64,000 nucleotides of DNA from a virus. Below the pieces are notes generated by a model. That model saw only the letters and a list, made by a program, of their open reading frames with translations, was not told the origin of the DNA and made no database searches. Made by a program: the position numbers and the translations under genes. Location: the IMG/VR virus record IMGVR_UViG_3300012936_000001, positions 1 through 64,000 of that record. One strand, given 5' to 3'. Shown piece by piece: positions 46,288 through 53,848 of this stretch; position 1 is the stretch's first letter, and every line of letters begins with the position of its first letter.

Positions 46288-46935
46288 ATGGGATTTTTGA
46301 ACCACAGCACCAATAACATAGTTATTGATGCAGTATTAACAAATGAAGGAAGGAATGCTATAGCTGAGGGCGGTCTTGACATTACAAAATTTGCTTTATC
46401 TGATGACGAAGTAGATTATACAATTATAAAAAAATACGGAAGAATTGTTGGAAAAGAAAAAATAGAAAAAAATACTCCAATATTCGAAGCATCAACGGCG
46501 GCTGATCTAGGATTAAAATATTTTCTCAACAACGGAGATACGGAGCAGGTTGGTCAAATATTGCAAACTTTTACTTTGGCGCTCTCCTCCGGGGATGGTA
46601 TTACTGCCGGTAATAATATTGCTTATAATCAAAATTCTTCAAGCGGAAATACAACAAACACGTTTCAGATTCGTATTGACGCAACTGGAGTCCTTTCAGA
46701 GACACTTACAAACGTCGCACTAATCGAAGACGGCTATGAATTTCAATTTAGCAGCACCTTTTTATCACATGACGGTTCGTCTAGCATGCCGGCCCAGTTT
46801 GGAATAAAAGCAGCCGCAAAAAATCTGCCCGCGTATCATAATGCCAATCAAAAATTGGTTCTTCCAATAACGATAAAAAATCAAAATGGATTTGAACAGA
46901 CAATCTTTATAACAATCGACCCGTTCGCAGCATAG
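46288..46935 (+). CDS. structural protein with LTxxGRxxI N-terminal domain (short paralogue)
   Basis: A 215-aa protein sharing its N-terminal arrangement (IDAVLTNEGRNAI, then FALSDDEVDY) with the 317-aa protein at 38487. The C-terminal half is beta-rich and ends FITIDPFAA. A TTAGGAG site precedes ATG 46288, and the octamer CATAATTA lies at 46257. Both paralogues have this same octamer and both head a block of large structural genes. Confidence 0.6.
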   Translation: MGFLNHSTNNIVIDAVLTNEGRNAIAEGGLDITKFALSDDEVDYTIIKKYGRIVGKEKIEKNTPIFEASTAADLGLKYFLNNGDTEQVGQILQTFTLALSSGDGITAGNNIAYNQNSSSGNTTNTFQIRIDATGVLSETLTNVALIEDGYEFQFSSTFLSHDGSSSMPAQFGIKAAAKNLPAYHNANQKLVLPITIKNQNGFEQTIFITIDPFAA

Positions 46936-46944
46936 GAAACAAAA

Positions 46945-48531
46945 ATGGCCATAATAACTAAAACTGTAAATACTACAACTGCAAAACCGTCTAATTTAAA
47001 TCAATTGATAGATGTTGTGCAAGAAGACGTGTCGTCATCAGTTTCTAGAAAAAAATATCAAGTATTCGTTACCGGTGGTATAGGGCCGGGAATTACTTCC
47101 TCTCTTTATCAGACAGTATTCGATCAAGATTTTTCGCTCCAAACAGCAAACCCTATTATGGACATGACCATCGGGTTATTTTGGAACGAACATTTCACGG
47201 CAACCAGTCCAACCGACGCCAATGGAAAATCCTCTACAGCCAACATCGTGTCAACAGCACCAGGATTTTCAACTTCTGGTGATAGTGGAGCAAAGAGATT
47301 GTCTTTTGCAAAGAATGCAGTGATGATGCGCGAAAAAGTAAATAACTATCGTCAAATGGCTGCGCACCTCTTAGGAAACGCTGATCTTTGTTTTTCTCTT
47401 GCAGATAATACATGGCCTGGGGCAACTTCTACGAACGACATAAGTTCATTGTCGACAACCAACAGTTTATCAAATGGGACCGGGCTAGGAGCCATTATTC
47501 ATGAAGCTCTATTTATTAACATAAAAAGACTTTTTGCACGAGATGGCATAAGAAAAGAAACTTTTGCAATGCGAGTACACAGATCGGCTTCTCTTACTGG
47601 ATTTGACGATCTTGTAACTGCAGATTCGGACGGTATACAAAGAAATCATTTTTCCAGTTTTTATCACGCCGGTGTACTACAATCTTCGGTTCAAGTACAT
47701 CCAGATCTCGCTGGTCTTGATGGATATGCGGCAAACTTTCCAGTTGTAACTGGATCAAATGTTAGTTATCTTTCTGATGAAATGGCAGCAGGGACTTTTA
47801 TGCCGTTCCTGCCAGATATTATCGCCGATATAGGAGCTCAACAAAATCTACGAGTTTCAAAGGCGGGTGATGTGGCAAGAATTCTGACCGCAAATGGTCA
47901 AGACCCGGTAGGTCTTTTATTCTATGAGGCAGGTGTGGCTGTATTTGATATGCGAAAGTTATTCTGGTCAGATCAACATGTATATGGTCGTATTGACGCT
48001 ATGACAGCAACAACAATGGCTAATACAGTGTACAAGCAAGGCAACACAGCCAACGCTGGAGATTTTGGTACGATACCAGCTGGCCAGACTGTAATAGGTT
48101 GCGATGGCACCGCGGCTTATAACCTGGGAAGTGGTGTTGAAAATACGCAGGCCAAGTTTATACCTGACTTCTTAGTATCTGCGTCCATAGATAACATTGT
48201 TGACCATATTGCAAAAGTAAGATTCGGCTCTGGTTCCCTAACTGCGATGGCATTCCAGAATCAAACCAAGATTCAGTCAAACATATACTTCTGCAGAGCC
48301 GAAGCCTCAGAATTTAATTTTAGCGGCAATCCTACTTTTACTGACTCAACGGGTAAGATAAATACCCTTGAAAATGTCACGGTAGATTCTACAGAAACTA
48401 GCTTTACTTTTATCACTGGTGTTGGTCTAATGAACGATGCAGGCGACCTCCTAGCTGTTGCAAAATTAAACAGACCTATAGAAAAGAACGATGAGACGGA
48501 ATTGACCTTGAGGATCCGCCTTGACTTCTAA
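46945..48531 (+). CDS. conserved-looking virion structural protein
   Basis: A 528-aa protein. Its N-terminal segment (SRKKYQVFVTGGIGPGITSS, FDQDFSLQTANPIMDMTIGL) and C-terminal tail (GVGLMNDAGDLLAVAKLNRPIEK, ending RIRLDF) are the kind of motifs I have seen in marine phage structural proteins of unknown role. The size could suit a sheath or tail-surface protein, but typical T4 sheath motifs were not found. It starts 9 bases after the preceding stop. The C-terminal strand pattern recurs at the end of the next protein (VYLHDENLNIVGKIKLANPL, ending RARIDL). Confidence 0.6.
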   Translation: MAIITKTVNTTTAKPSNLNQLIDVVQEDVSSSVSRKKYQVFVTGGIGPGITSSLYQTVFDQDFSLQTANPIMDMTIGLFWNEHFTATSPTDANGKSSTANIVSTAPGFSTSGDSGAKRLSFAKNAVMMREKVNNYRQMAAHLLGNADLCFSLADNTWPGATSTNDISSLSTTNSLSNGTGLGAIIHEALFINIKRLFARDGIRKETFAMRVHRSASLTGFDDLVTADSDGIQRNHFSSFYHAGVLQSSVQVHPDLAGLDGYAANFPVVTGSNVSYLSDEMAAGTFMPFLPDIIADIGAQQNLRVSKAGDVARILTANGQDPVGLLFYEAGVAVFDMRKLFWSDQHVYGRIDAMTATTMANTVYKQGNTANAGDFGTIPAGQTVIGCDGTAAYNLGSGVENTQAKFIPDFLVSASIDNIVDHIAKVRFGSGSLTAMAFQNQTKIQSNIYFCRAEASEFNFSGNPTFTDSTGKINTLENVTVDSTETSFTFITGVGLMNDAGDLLAVAKLNRPIEKNDETELTLRIRLDF

Positions 48532-48542
48532 GGAGATCCGAA

Positions 48543-51014
48543 TTGTCTTTTTTCAAATTTCAACCAGAATTTGCGAAGATCACCACGGTAGAACTTAACG
48601 CAAAAAGAAAGTTTATATCTGGCTCCAGTGGAATAACTGGGTCAGTTTTTGTATTTCCAAACAGATCGGATACACAAAAAGACAATATAGACGAAAGATT
48701 AGAATTCTCCGAGTTGCAACCTTTCAGTGGGTTATCTTTTGAAGCTAGAAGAATAGAGATATATGGAGGACAGAATCCTATATTCGGCTCGGGTGGACCT
48801 TTTGCCGATCGCGCAGCAGGAGAATCCTTTCCGACGGGAAATTTTGAACCTGCTTTGGCACTTCTCTTGGATGGTGCCCATCCTTATGACGGCGCTGACG
48901 ATCACCCTCCGGAAGTAACAAAACCAGGAGTAGTAGCACTAAATTTGAATCTTGCGCATCAAGGCTACTCAGATCTATCTACGCATCCTAGAAATGCAAC
49001 TAAGAAGAACATTCGAATGTTAAAAGCTGACGGAAACACTTTTTCTTCGGCCTCAAACGCTGTGCAAATGTTCGCGAGAACTCTGTCAAAAGCACAACAG
49101 TCTTATAACAATAGATCAGGAAATTATTATGATAATTTTCATTGTCTCAACTTCTTTCAGGTATCCCAGACTGCTCCGACCTTTATTAACTATCCCAATA
49201 GGAATGATCAGTACACACTGAACTATACAAAAGGATTTACGATAGAATTTTGGATAAAACCAACAACACACCAAGTATCAAAAGGAATAATTGCACAACA
49301 TCACGGATTATATGCGATTGCAATCGAACCGGCCAAATATAACAAATCAGGAGAGCCTTCTGAATTTAAAATGATATATCACCATACCTCTTCTGGTCTT
49401 CCCGGTACAGGTACATATGAATCACTAACGACTATTCCTGTAGACGAATGGTCACATGTTGCTTTTCGATATGGCCCAAACTACAACAAAGATAATTCTA
49501 CTCAGAACGGAAAGTTATCTATTATCTTGAATCACTCAGCATCTCTAGAATCGATAATGACATCCGGGTCGATATCGAACATAGGGCACGTGTTGACGCT
49601 TGGCGCATGGACGTCAACAGGTTCTGCCTCGCAATTCAACAGAAGCGTCACATATAATCATCAGAACTTAACAAATATGACATTAGGGGCCTTTGGACAC
49701 TCCGTAAGTCAAACAACAACAGGCATTCTAGGCACATTCTATAGTGGGTCAAGCTGCGAAATTCAGGAAGTGCGATTCTGGAAAGAACCAAAAACAATTC
49801 CGTTCTTAAAAAATAATTCTTCTGGATCGTTGACGTCATCACTTTCTTCGGAGCTGTATTTATATCTTCCTTTTTTCTATTCTTCTTCTCTTCCCGGGAC
49901 GGAAAAATATTATGTGTTTGAACCAACCGACTCCAGCGATTTATCGTATTCGAATTATGAAGGAACGATTGTAGGTTCTTCCGAAACTTTCGCCACATCT
50001 TCCGGATTTGGTAATGCTCATTATGCTCATGTTCTCGGGTATAACAGCTTGAATGTTCATCGGTACCTAAAAGATTTTGTGAGAGACGAGTACCCTTTTC
50101 TTGTACATCTTTCTTCTAGTTTTAATGCAGTCGACACAAGAAATAATTCAGCCGCAAAATACAATTTGGCAGATGTCTCTGGTTCCTATAGAAACTTTTC
50201 TCAAAACATTCTACGAAACACGCTTTTACTTCCGTGTGATAACTCCAAGTTTTCTCCAAGGTACAATCTGATTCCAAGCGGTTCAGAGTATTTTGCCAGG
50301 AATAGTTCGATGATCTCTTTGTTGAATATTGGTTCTTCCGACTCAAAAGGCGACACTCTCAACGCTTGGAATGACGATCTTTCCACCATGTCTGCATATG
50401 AATCAGAAAATGGTCAACCAGCATCCGAGTCTGTAATTCCGGACCCAGAGACTTTTATTAACAGGCTGGATTCCATAGACAAAATATGGCCATTTCAGAT
50501 TGCTATTGATATACCAATTATTTTTTATGGGGAAAAAATACAACCAGAATCTCTTAAGATTACTAGTAGAATTCTAGAGTCGAAAAACAAAAAGATAATA
50601 ATAAAAGACGATGGATTTGGAAACCTTTATAGGGCCAATACAAAAAACCCAAATAAAAAGAACAAGATAGGCCAAATAATATATGAGTCCGGTCTCATAA
50701 TAATTCAGAACCCTCATCTATACGATCTTTTTGACATAGAAATAGAATTTGCCGGAACCAATACATTGCCTATTTTGGAATTGGCTGTTCCTATGCCAGA
50801 AGGGAAAATAAATGATCCTAAGAACCCTACTTATCGAGGCGATTCTATCTCTTCATTAAATGCTAACCAGGATCCTGATGAAGCCTTTGCCTACATATCA
50901 GAGGTTTACTTGCACGACGAAAATCTTAATATAGTAGGTAAGATAAAGCTTGCGAATCCTTTGTTGAAGAAATCAAACGATTCGTACCTTTTGCGTGCAA
51001 GGATAGATTTATGA
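48543..51014 (+). CDS. large tail protein with LamG-like domain
   Basis: An 823-aa protein read from TTG 48543, a rare start supported by the AAGGAGATCC site just upstream and the absence of a nearby in-frame ATG. Residues ~220-420 form a LamG-like sandwich (GFTIEFWIKPTTHQ, EWSHVAFRYGP, CEIQEVRFWKEP). The C-terminus (AFAYISEVYLHDENLNIVGK) echoes that of the preceding protein. Together with the proteins at 19879 and 24866 it makes at least three LamG-bearing tail proteins. It ends in an ATGA overlap with the resolvase gene, joining structural and DNA-metabolism genes. Confidence 0.68.
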   Translation: MSFFKFQPEFAKITTVELNAKRKFISGSSGITGSVFVFPNRSDTQKDNIDERLEFSELQPFSGLSFEARRIEIYGGQNPIFGSGGPFADRAAGESFPTGNFEPALALLLDGAHPYDGADDHPPEVTKPGVVALNLNLAHQGYSDLSTHPRNATKKNIRMLKADGNTFSSASNAVQMFARTLSKAQQSYNNRSGNYYDNFHCLNFFQVSQTAPTFINYPNRNDQYTLNYTKGFTIEFWIKPTTHQVSKGIIAQHHGLYAIAIEPAKYNKSGEPSEFKMIYHHTSSGLPGTGTYESLTTIPVDEWSHVAFRYGPNYNKDNSTQNGKLSIILNHSASLESIMTSGSISNIGHVLTLGAWTSTGSASQFNRSVTYNHQNLTNMTLGAFGHSVSQTTTGILGTFYSGSSCEIQEVRFWKEPKTIPFLKNNSSGSLTSSLSSELYLYLPFFYSSSLPGTEKYYVFEPTDSSDLSYSNYEGTIVGSSETFATSSGFGNAHYAHVLGYNSLNVHRYLKDFVRDEYPFLVHLSSSFNAVDTRNNSAAKYNLADVSGSYRNFSQNILRNTLLLPCDNSKFSPRYNLIPSGSEYFARNSSMISLLNIGSSDSKGDTLNAWNDDLSTMSAYESENGQPASESVIPDPETFINRLDSIDKIWPFQIAIDIPIIFYGEKIQPESLKITSRILESKNKKIIIKDDGFGNLYRANTKNPNKKNKIGQIIYESGLIIIQNPHLYDLFDIEIEFAGTNTLPILELAVPMPEGKINDPKNPTYRGDSISSLNANQDPDEAFAYISEVYLHDENLNIVGKIKLANPLLKKSNDSYLLRARIDL

Positions 51015-51547
51015 TATTAGGATTAGATGTTTCAACTTCAACAACCGGCTACTGTATCCTCACTGATAATGGTGTAATAAAAGAGATAGGCTATGTGTCG
51101 TTGTCCAAAGAGCCAGAATTATCCATCAAAGGTGTTCTGTTTCAAGAAAAGTTAAGAGATATACTGAAAAAATTTGACATAGACAGGATCATCATTGAGA
51201 AGATCTTTACAAGATATGGAAAGGGGATGTCGTCTGCACAAACTATTACAAGACTAGCGTCCTTCAATGGCATCGTACAATTCATATGTCATCAGCAGAC
51301 AGGAAAAATACCAGAGTTAATCCCAGTCTCGGAAGCAAGAAAACTAGTTGGCATAAAAACAACCACAAAAAAGAAAGCCGGAAAAACTGTCAAGGAACAA
51401 GTGTTCGAATGGGCGCTTGAAAACGTAAATTATCAGTGGCCCACAAAGGTCTTGAAAAGCGGGCCTAGAAAAGGCCAAACCACTTATCTTAACGAAGCCT
51501 ACGATATGTGTGACGCCTGGGTTGTTGCTAAGTCTGGTTGTAAATAA
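51011..51547 (+). CDS. RuvC-like Holliday junction resolvase
   Basis: A 178-aa RNase H-fold nuclease like RuvC. The first acidic residue is D6 in LGLDVSTSTTGY, the second E63 in IIEKIF, and the final acidic pair lies near 165-168 (YDMCDAWVVA). It would cut branched DNA made during recombination-dependent replication and clear junctions before packaging, the job done in T4 by endonuclease VII (gp49), which was not seen here. It starts in an ATGA overlap with the tail gene. Size fits cellular RuvC (about 170). Confidence 0.82.
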   Translation: MILGLDVSTSTTGYCILTDNGVIKEIGYVSLSKEPELSIKGVLFQEKLRDILKKFDIDRIIIEKIFTRYGKGMSSAQTITRLASFNGIVQFICHQQTGKIPELIPVSEARKLVGIKTTTKKKAGKTVKEQVFEWALENVNYQWPTKVLKSGPRKGQTTYLNEAYDMCDAWVVAKSGCK

Positions 51548-51566
51548 TAAGCATTACTGATATAAT
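51538..51566 (+). promoter_or_regulatory. sigma70-like promoter for the primase gene
   Basis: TTGTAA (51538-51543), a 17-base spacer, and a perfect TATAAT (51561-51566). The predicted transcript start falls on or near the primase ATG at 51573, which lacks a ribosome site, so the message may be leaderless. The -35 box overlaps the stop codon of the resolvase gene. Confidence 0.6.
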
Positions 51567-51572
51567 CTATGC

Positions 51573-52508
51573 ATGCAAGATAAGATAGATTTTTTAACAA
51601 AAGTATTTGGTAGAAGCAAGGTGCAAAACAACGGCATCGAGCTTATGGTTCCCTGCCCGGTCTGTAAAAGTGCCGACAAGATGAAGATGAATATTCGTCT
51701 AGATAACGGATTATATCATTGTTGGGTCTGTAATACAAAAGGCAGAAGTGTAGCTAGGCTTATAAAACACAAAAGACCAGACCTCGTTTCTACATGGTTT
51801 GACAAATATCAGTCTAGCTTTGCTTACAATAATTTGTCTGAATTGCAGCAAATACAAGAGCCAATAGTCATACCAGAAGACTTCGGTCTTATCATGGAAT
51901 CACTCAAAGATCCGGACGCAAAGGCTATACGTTCCTATGCAAATTCACGCGGCATAAATGATGACCTACTGTGGCGATATAGAATGGGCTATTCATCAGA
52001 ATGGCGACTCAAAAGACGGCTGATCATACCTTCATTTGACGATGAGGGAAACTTGAATTACTGGACAGGGAGAACAATAGATCCGGATAATTCTTATCGA
52101 TACTTCAACTCTCCTGGAAACAAGAAACAGATCATATTCAATGAGATCGATATAGACTGGACCAAGCCTATCTATCTGGTAGAGGGTCCTTTGGATCTGG
52201 TCAAGTGTGTCAAGCTTAATGCCACCTGCTTATTAGGTTCTTCCCTTACGGAAGACTCTCTCTTATTTTATAAGCTAGTACTATTTGCCGATGAGATTAT
52301 CCTTTGCATGGATAAGGACGCTCGAGCCAAGCAGGACAAGATAGCAGAACTTTTGATGTCTTACGATAAAGAGATATGGTGGGTCGATCCTCCCCAGGGA
52401 GACAAAGACTGGGGTGATATGAGCCCGCAAAAAGTATATGATGCCATGCAACAAAAAAACAAATACGGTCGTGATACAAAACTTTTAAGAATGATTTCGG
52501 AATTTTAG
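51573..52508 (+). CDS. gp61: DnaG-type DNA primase (gp61-like)
   Basis: A 311-aa primase that would make RNA primers for lagging-strand synthesis with a helicase encoded elsewhere. The N-terminal zinc ribbon is C28-x2-C31 and C50-x2-C53 (CPVCKS, YHCWVC). The Toprim domain shows VEGPLDLVK with E204 and CMDKDA with D247 and D249. The ATG at 51573 has no Shine-Dalgarno sequence. A near-consensus promoter at 51538-51566 would put the transcript start at or beside the ATG, suggesting a leaderless message. No later ATG keeps the zinc ribbon. Confidence 0.85.
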   Translation: MQDKIDFLTKVFGRSKVQNNGIELMVPCPVCKSADKMKMNIRLDNGLYHCWVCNTKGRSVARLIKHKRPDLVSTWFDKYQSSFAYNNLSELQQIQEPIVIPEDFGLIMESLKDPDAKAIRSYANSRGINDDLLWRYRMGYSSEWRLKRRLIIPSFDDEGNLNYWTGRTIDPDNSYRYFNSPGNKKQIIFNEIDIDWTKPIYLVEGPLDLVKCVKLNATCLLGSSLTEDSLLFYKLVLFADEIILCMDKDARAKQDKIAELLMSYDKEIWWVDPPQGDKDWGDMSPQKVYDAMQQKNKYGRDTKLLRMISEF

Positions 52509-52509
52509 T

Positions 52510-52517
52510 TATATTTA
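52510..52517 (+). promoter_or_regulatory. candidate late promoter octamer before the GNAT-like gene
   Basis: TATATTTA ends 22 bases before GTG 52540. It fits NATAHTTA and would make the GNAT-like protein a late product, as expected for a virion protein. Confidence 0.4.
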
Positions 52518-52539
52518 TTCTCGACTACAGGGGATTCAT

Positions 52540-53340
52540 GTGAAGATTACCAAAAGAAACCTCAGAAGAATTATTTCAGAAGCGATTGAGTCGAGTATGT
52601 TGTTAGAAAGTGCAAGAACATTTTGGCAATACACCGCGGTAATTACGCTGAACAATGTTGACCTATCGTCTCCCGTTGCACCTCGAAACAACAGGCTATA
52701 TCTTGTTATGGAGAGCGCTGATTGGTTTCATATGCCAAAGTATGCAAGGCTCATAAGTTCTGGTATGTTTGATAACTCTTATAAGATTGCCGAAATGGCA
52801 TCAAAAGAACGCAAGATCCTAGGAATGATGGTTGTGAAGAACCCTGATTCTGGTAGAGCCTATGGCGCAGCAGAAGTCGTTCAGGCAGCCGCAAAAAGAG
52901 GATATGGCCCAGCTCTCTATGACTTGGTGATTGGCGATCAACCGGTTGGAATATATGGCGACAGAGATTCAATTGATCCACGTGCATATGATATTTATGA
53001 TTATTACCTCAATAAAAGAGACGACATTGAAAAACTTCCGTTAGATGATCCAGAACAAAGATACACAAAAGATACAATTGATGACATGATTGCATCAACC
53101 GGTGGAAGTTATTTACCATGGAATTATATCGAAGAACCATCACATTCTCTGTGGCTTCAGGATGCAGCAAATCATGTGTATAAAGGCCCAAGACATCCTA
53201 ATATGCAAGAATATTTACAGGCTGGAGAACTTGCAAAAGAATCATTTGCAGAAAGGTGGAAGATATCCATCAAAGACGTTAACGATTTTTTTGCGAAATT
53301 AGCTTTAGATTTCTTTGATGTAAGAGATAATGAAGGCTAA
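52540..53340 (+). CDS. GNAT-like protein with putative capsid-targeting N-terminus
   Basis: A 266-aa protein from GTG 52540 (CAGGGG site upstream; the ATG at 52537 is out of frame). The first 14 residues, KITKRNLRRIISE after the initiator, form a basic amphipathic helix ending I12-S13-E14, the T4 gp21 protease rule. The protein at 53385 starts almost identically. Residues ~100-165 (AAEVVQAAAKRGYGPALYDLVIGD, then DPRAYDIYDYY) resemble the acetyl-CoA-binding helix region of GNAT acetyltransferases as seen in other phage proteins. A late-type octamer TATATTTA (52510) precedes it. A packaged, injected modifier of host proteins is an attractive but unproven idea. Confidence 0.55.
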   Translation: MKITKRNLRRIISEAIESSMLLESARTFWQYTAVITLNNVDLSSPVAPRNNRLYLVMESADWFHMPKYARLISSGMFDNSYKIAEMASKERKILGMMVVKNPDSGRAYGAAEVVQAAAKRGYGPALYDLVIGDQPVGIYGDRDSIDPRAYDIYDYYLNKRDDIEKLPLDDPEQRYTKDTIDDMIASTGGSYLPWNYIEEPSHSLWLQDAANHVYKGPRHPNMQEYLQAGELAKESFAERWKISIKDVNDFFAKLALDFFDVRDNEG

Positions 53341-53353
53341 TAAAAGGTTATGT

Positions 53354-53361
53354 GATACTTA
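53354..53361 (+). promoter_or_regulatory. candidate late promoter octamer before 53385
   Basis: GATACTTA ends 23 bases before ATG 53385. It overlaps a TATAAT (53360-53365) within a 13-base sequence repeated upstream of the Mre11-Rad50 gene, so the exact promoter type is uncertain. Confidence 0.38.
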
Positions 53362-53371
53362 TAATAAGACT
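53359..53371 (+). repeat. 13-base direct repeat, copy 1
   Basis: TTATAATAAGACT upstream of the 136-aa gene; identical to 53819-53831. Both copies lie just before a ribosome site and contain TATAAT, so they may be paired promoter elements. Confidence 0.55.
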
Positions 53372-53384
53372 TAGGAGACTACCG

Positions 53385-53795
53385 ATGAAAATCACCAAAA
53401 GACAGTTAAGAAGAATTATAAAAGAATCCATGAACAGCATGGAGCAAAGCTATATATCCAAGATAAACGAACTTCTTTCGGCCGGCGATTACGAAACACA
53501 CATGCAGGGCATTGAACTCATTAAAGCCCTCAGTGAAGAAATACCAGGATTAAAGAATCATCCGGATCTCATGATTCACTCTGCCCACGACGACGATGGT
53601 GAAGTATTTCAAATTAAACATCCTGTTTATAGATCTACTTTGACAAAAGCAGAAGCAGAATCATTCACAGAATATGATGGGGAAAAAGTATACATAGTCG
53701 ATATACACGAGTCTTCAGACGGAATTGGTACTCGTGTCGAATATGGTTATTCTTTTCCAGGTATGGACAAAGTTTATAATCTACGCCGAAGATAA
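53385..53795 (+). CDS. small protein with putative capsid-targeting N-terminus
   Basis: A 136-aa protein from ATG 53385, preceded by TTAGGAG. Its N-terminus MKITKRQLRRIIKE differs from the 52540 protein's in only two of 14 residues, while the remainders are unrelated; this argues for a portable leader rather than whole-gene duplication. I12-K13-E14 fits the gp21 cleavage rule. The mature part is acidic, with a helical stretch (INELLSAGDYETHMQGIELIKAL) and a beta-rich C-terminal half. A GATACTTA octamer (53354) lies upstream. Function unknown; an internal head protein is proposed. Confidence 0.55.
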   Translation: MKITKRQLRRIIKESMNSMEQSYISKINELLSAGDYETHMQGIELIKALSEEIPGLKNHPDLMIHSAHDDDGEVFQIKHPVYRSTLTKAEAESFTEYDGEKVYIVDIHESSDGIGTRVEYGYSFPGMDKVYNLRRR

Positions 53796-53818
53796 ATTAT
53801 AAACCTTTGTAAATTATA

Positions 53819-53831
53819 TTATAATAAGACT
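53819..53831 (+). repeat. 13-base direct repeat, copy 2
   Basis: TTATAATAAGACT upstream of the Mre11-Rad50 gene; identical to 53359-53371. No good -35 box sits 16-18 bases upstream of its TATAAT. Confidence 0.55.
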
Positions 53832-53848
53832 ATCTTACAGGAGATTCG

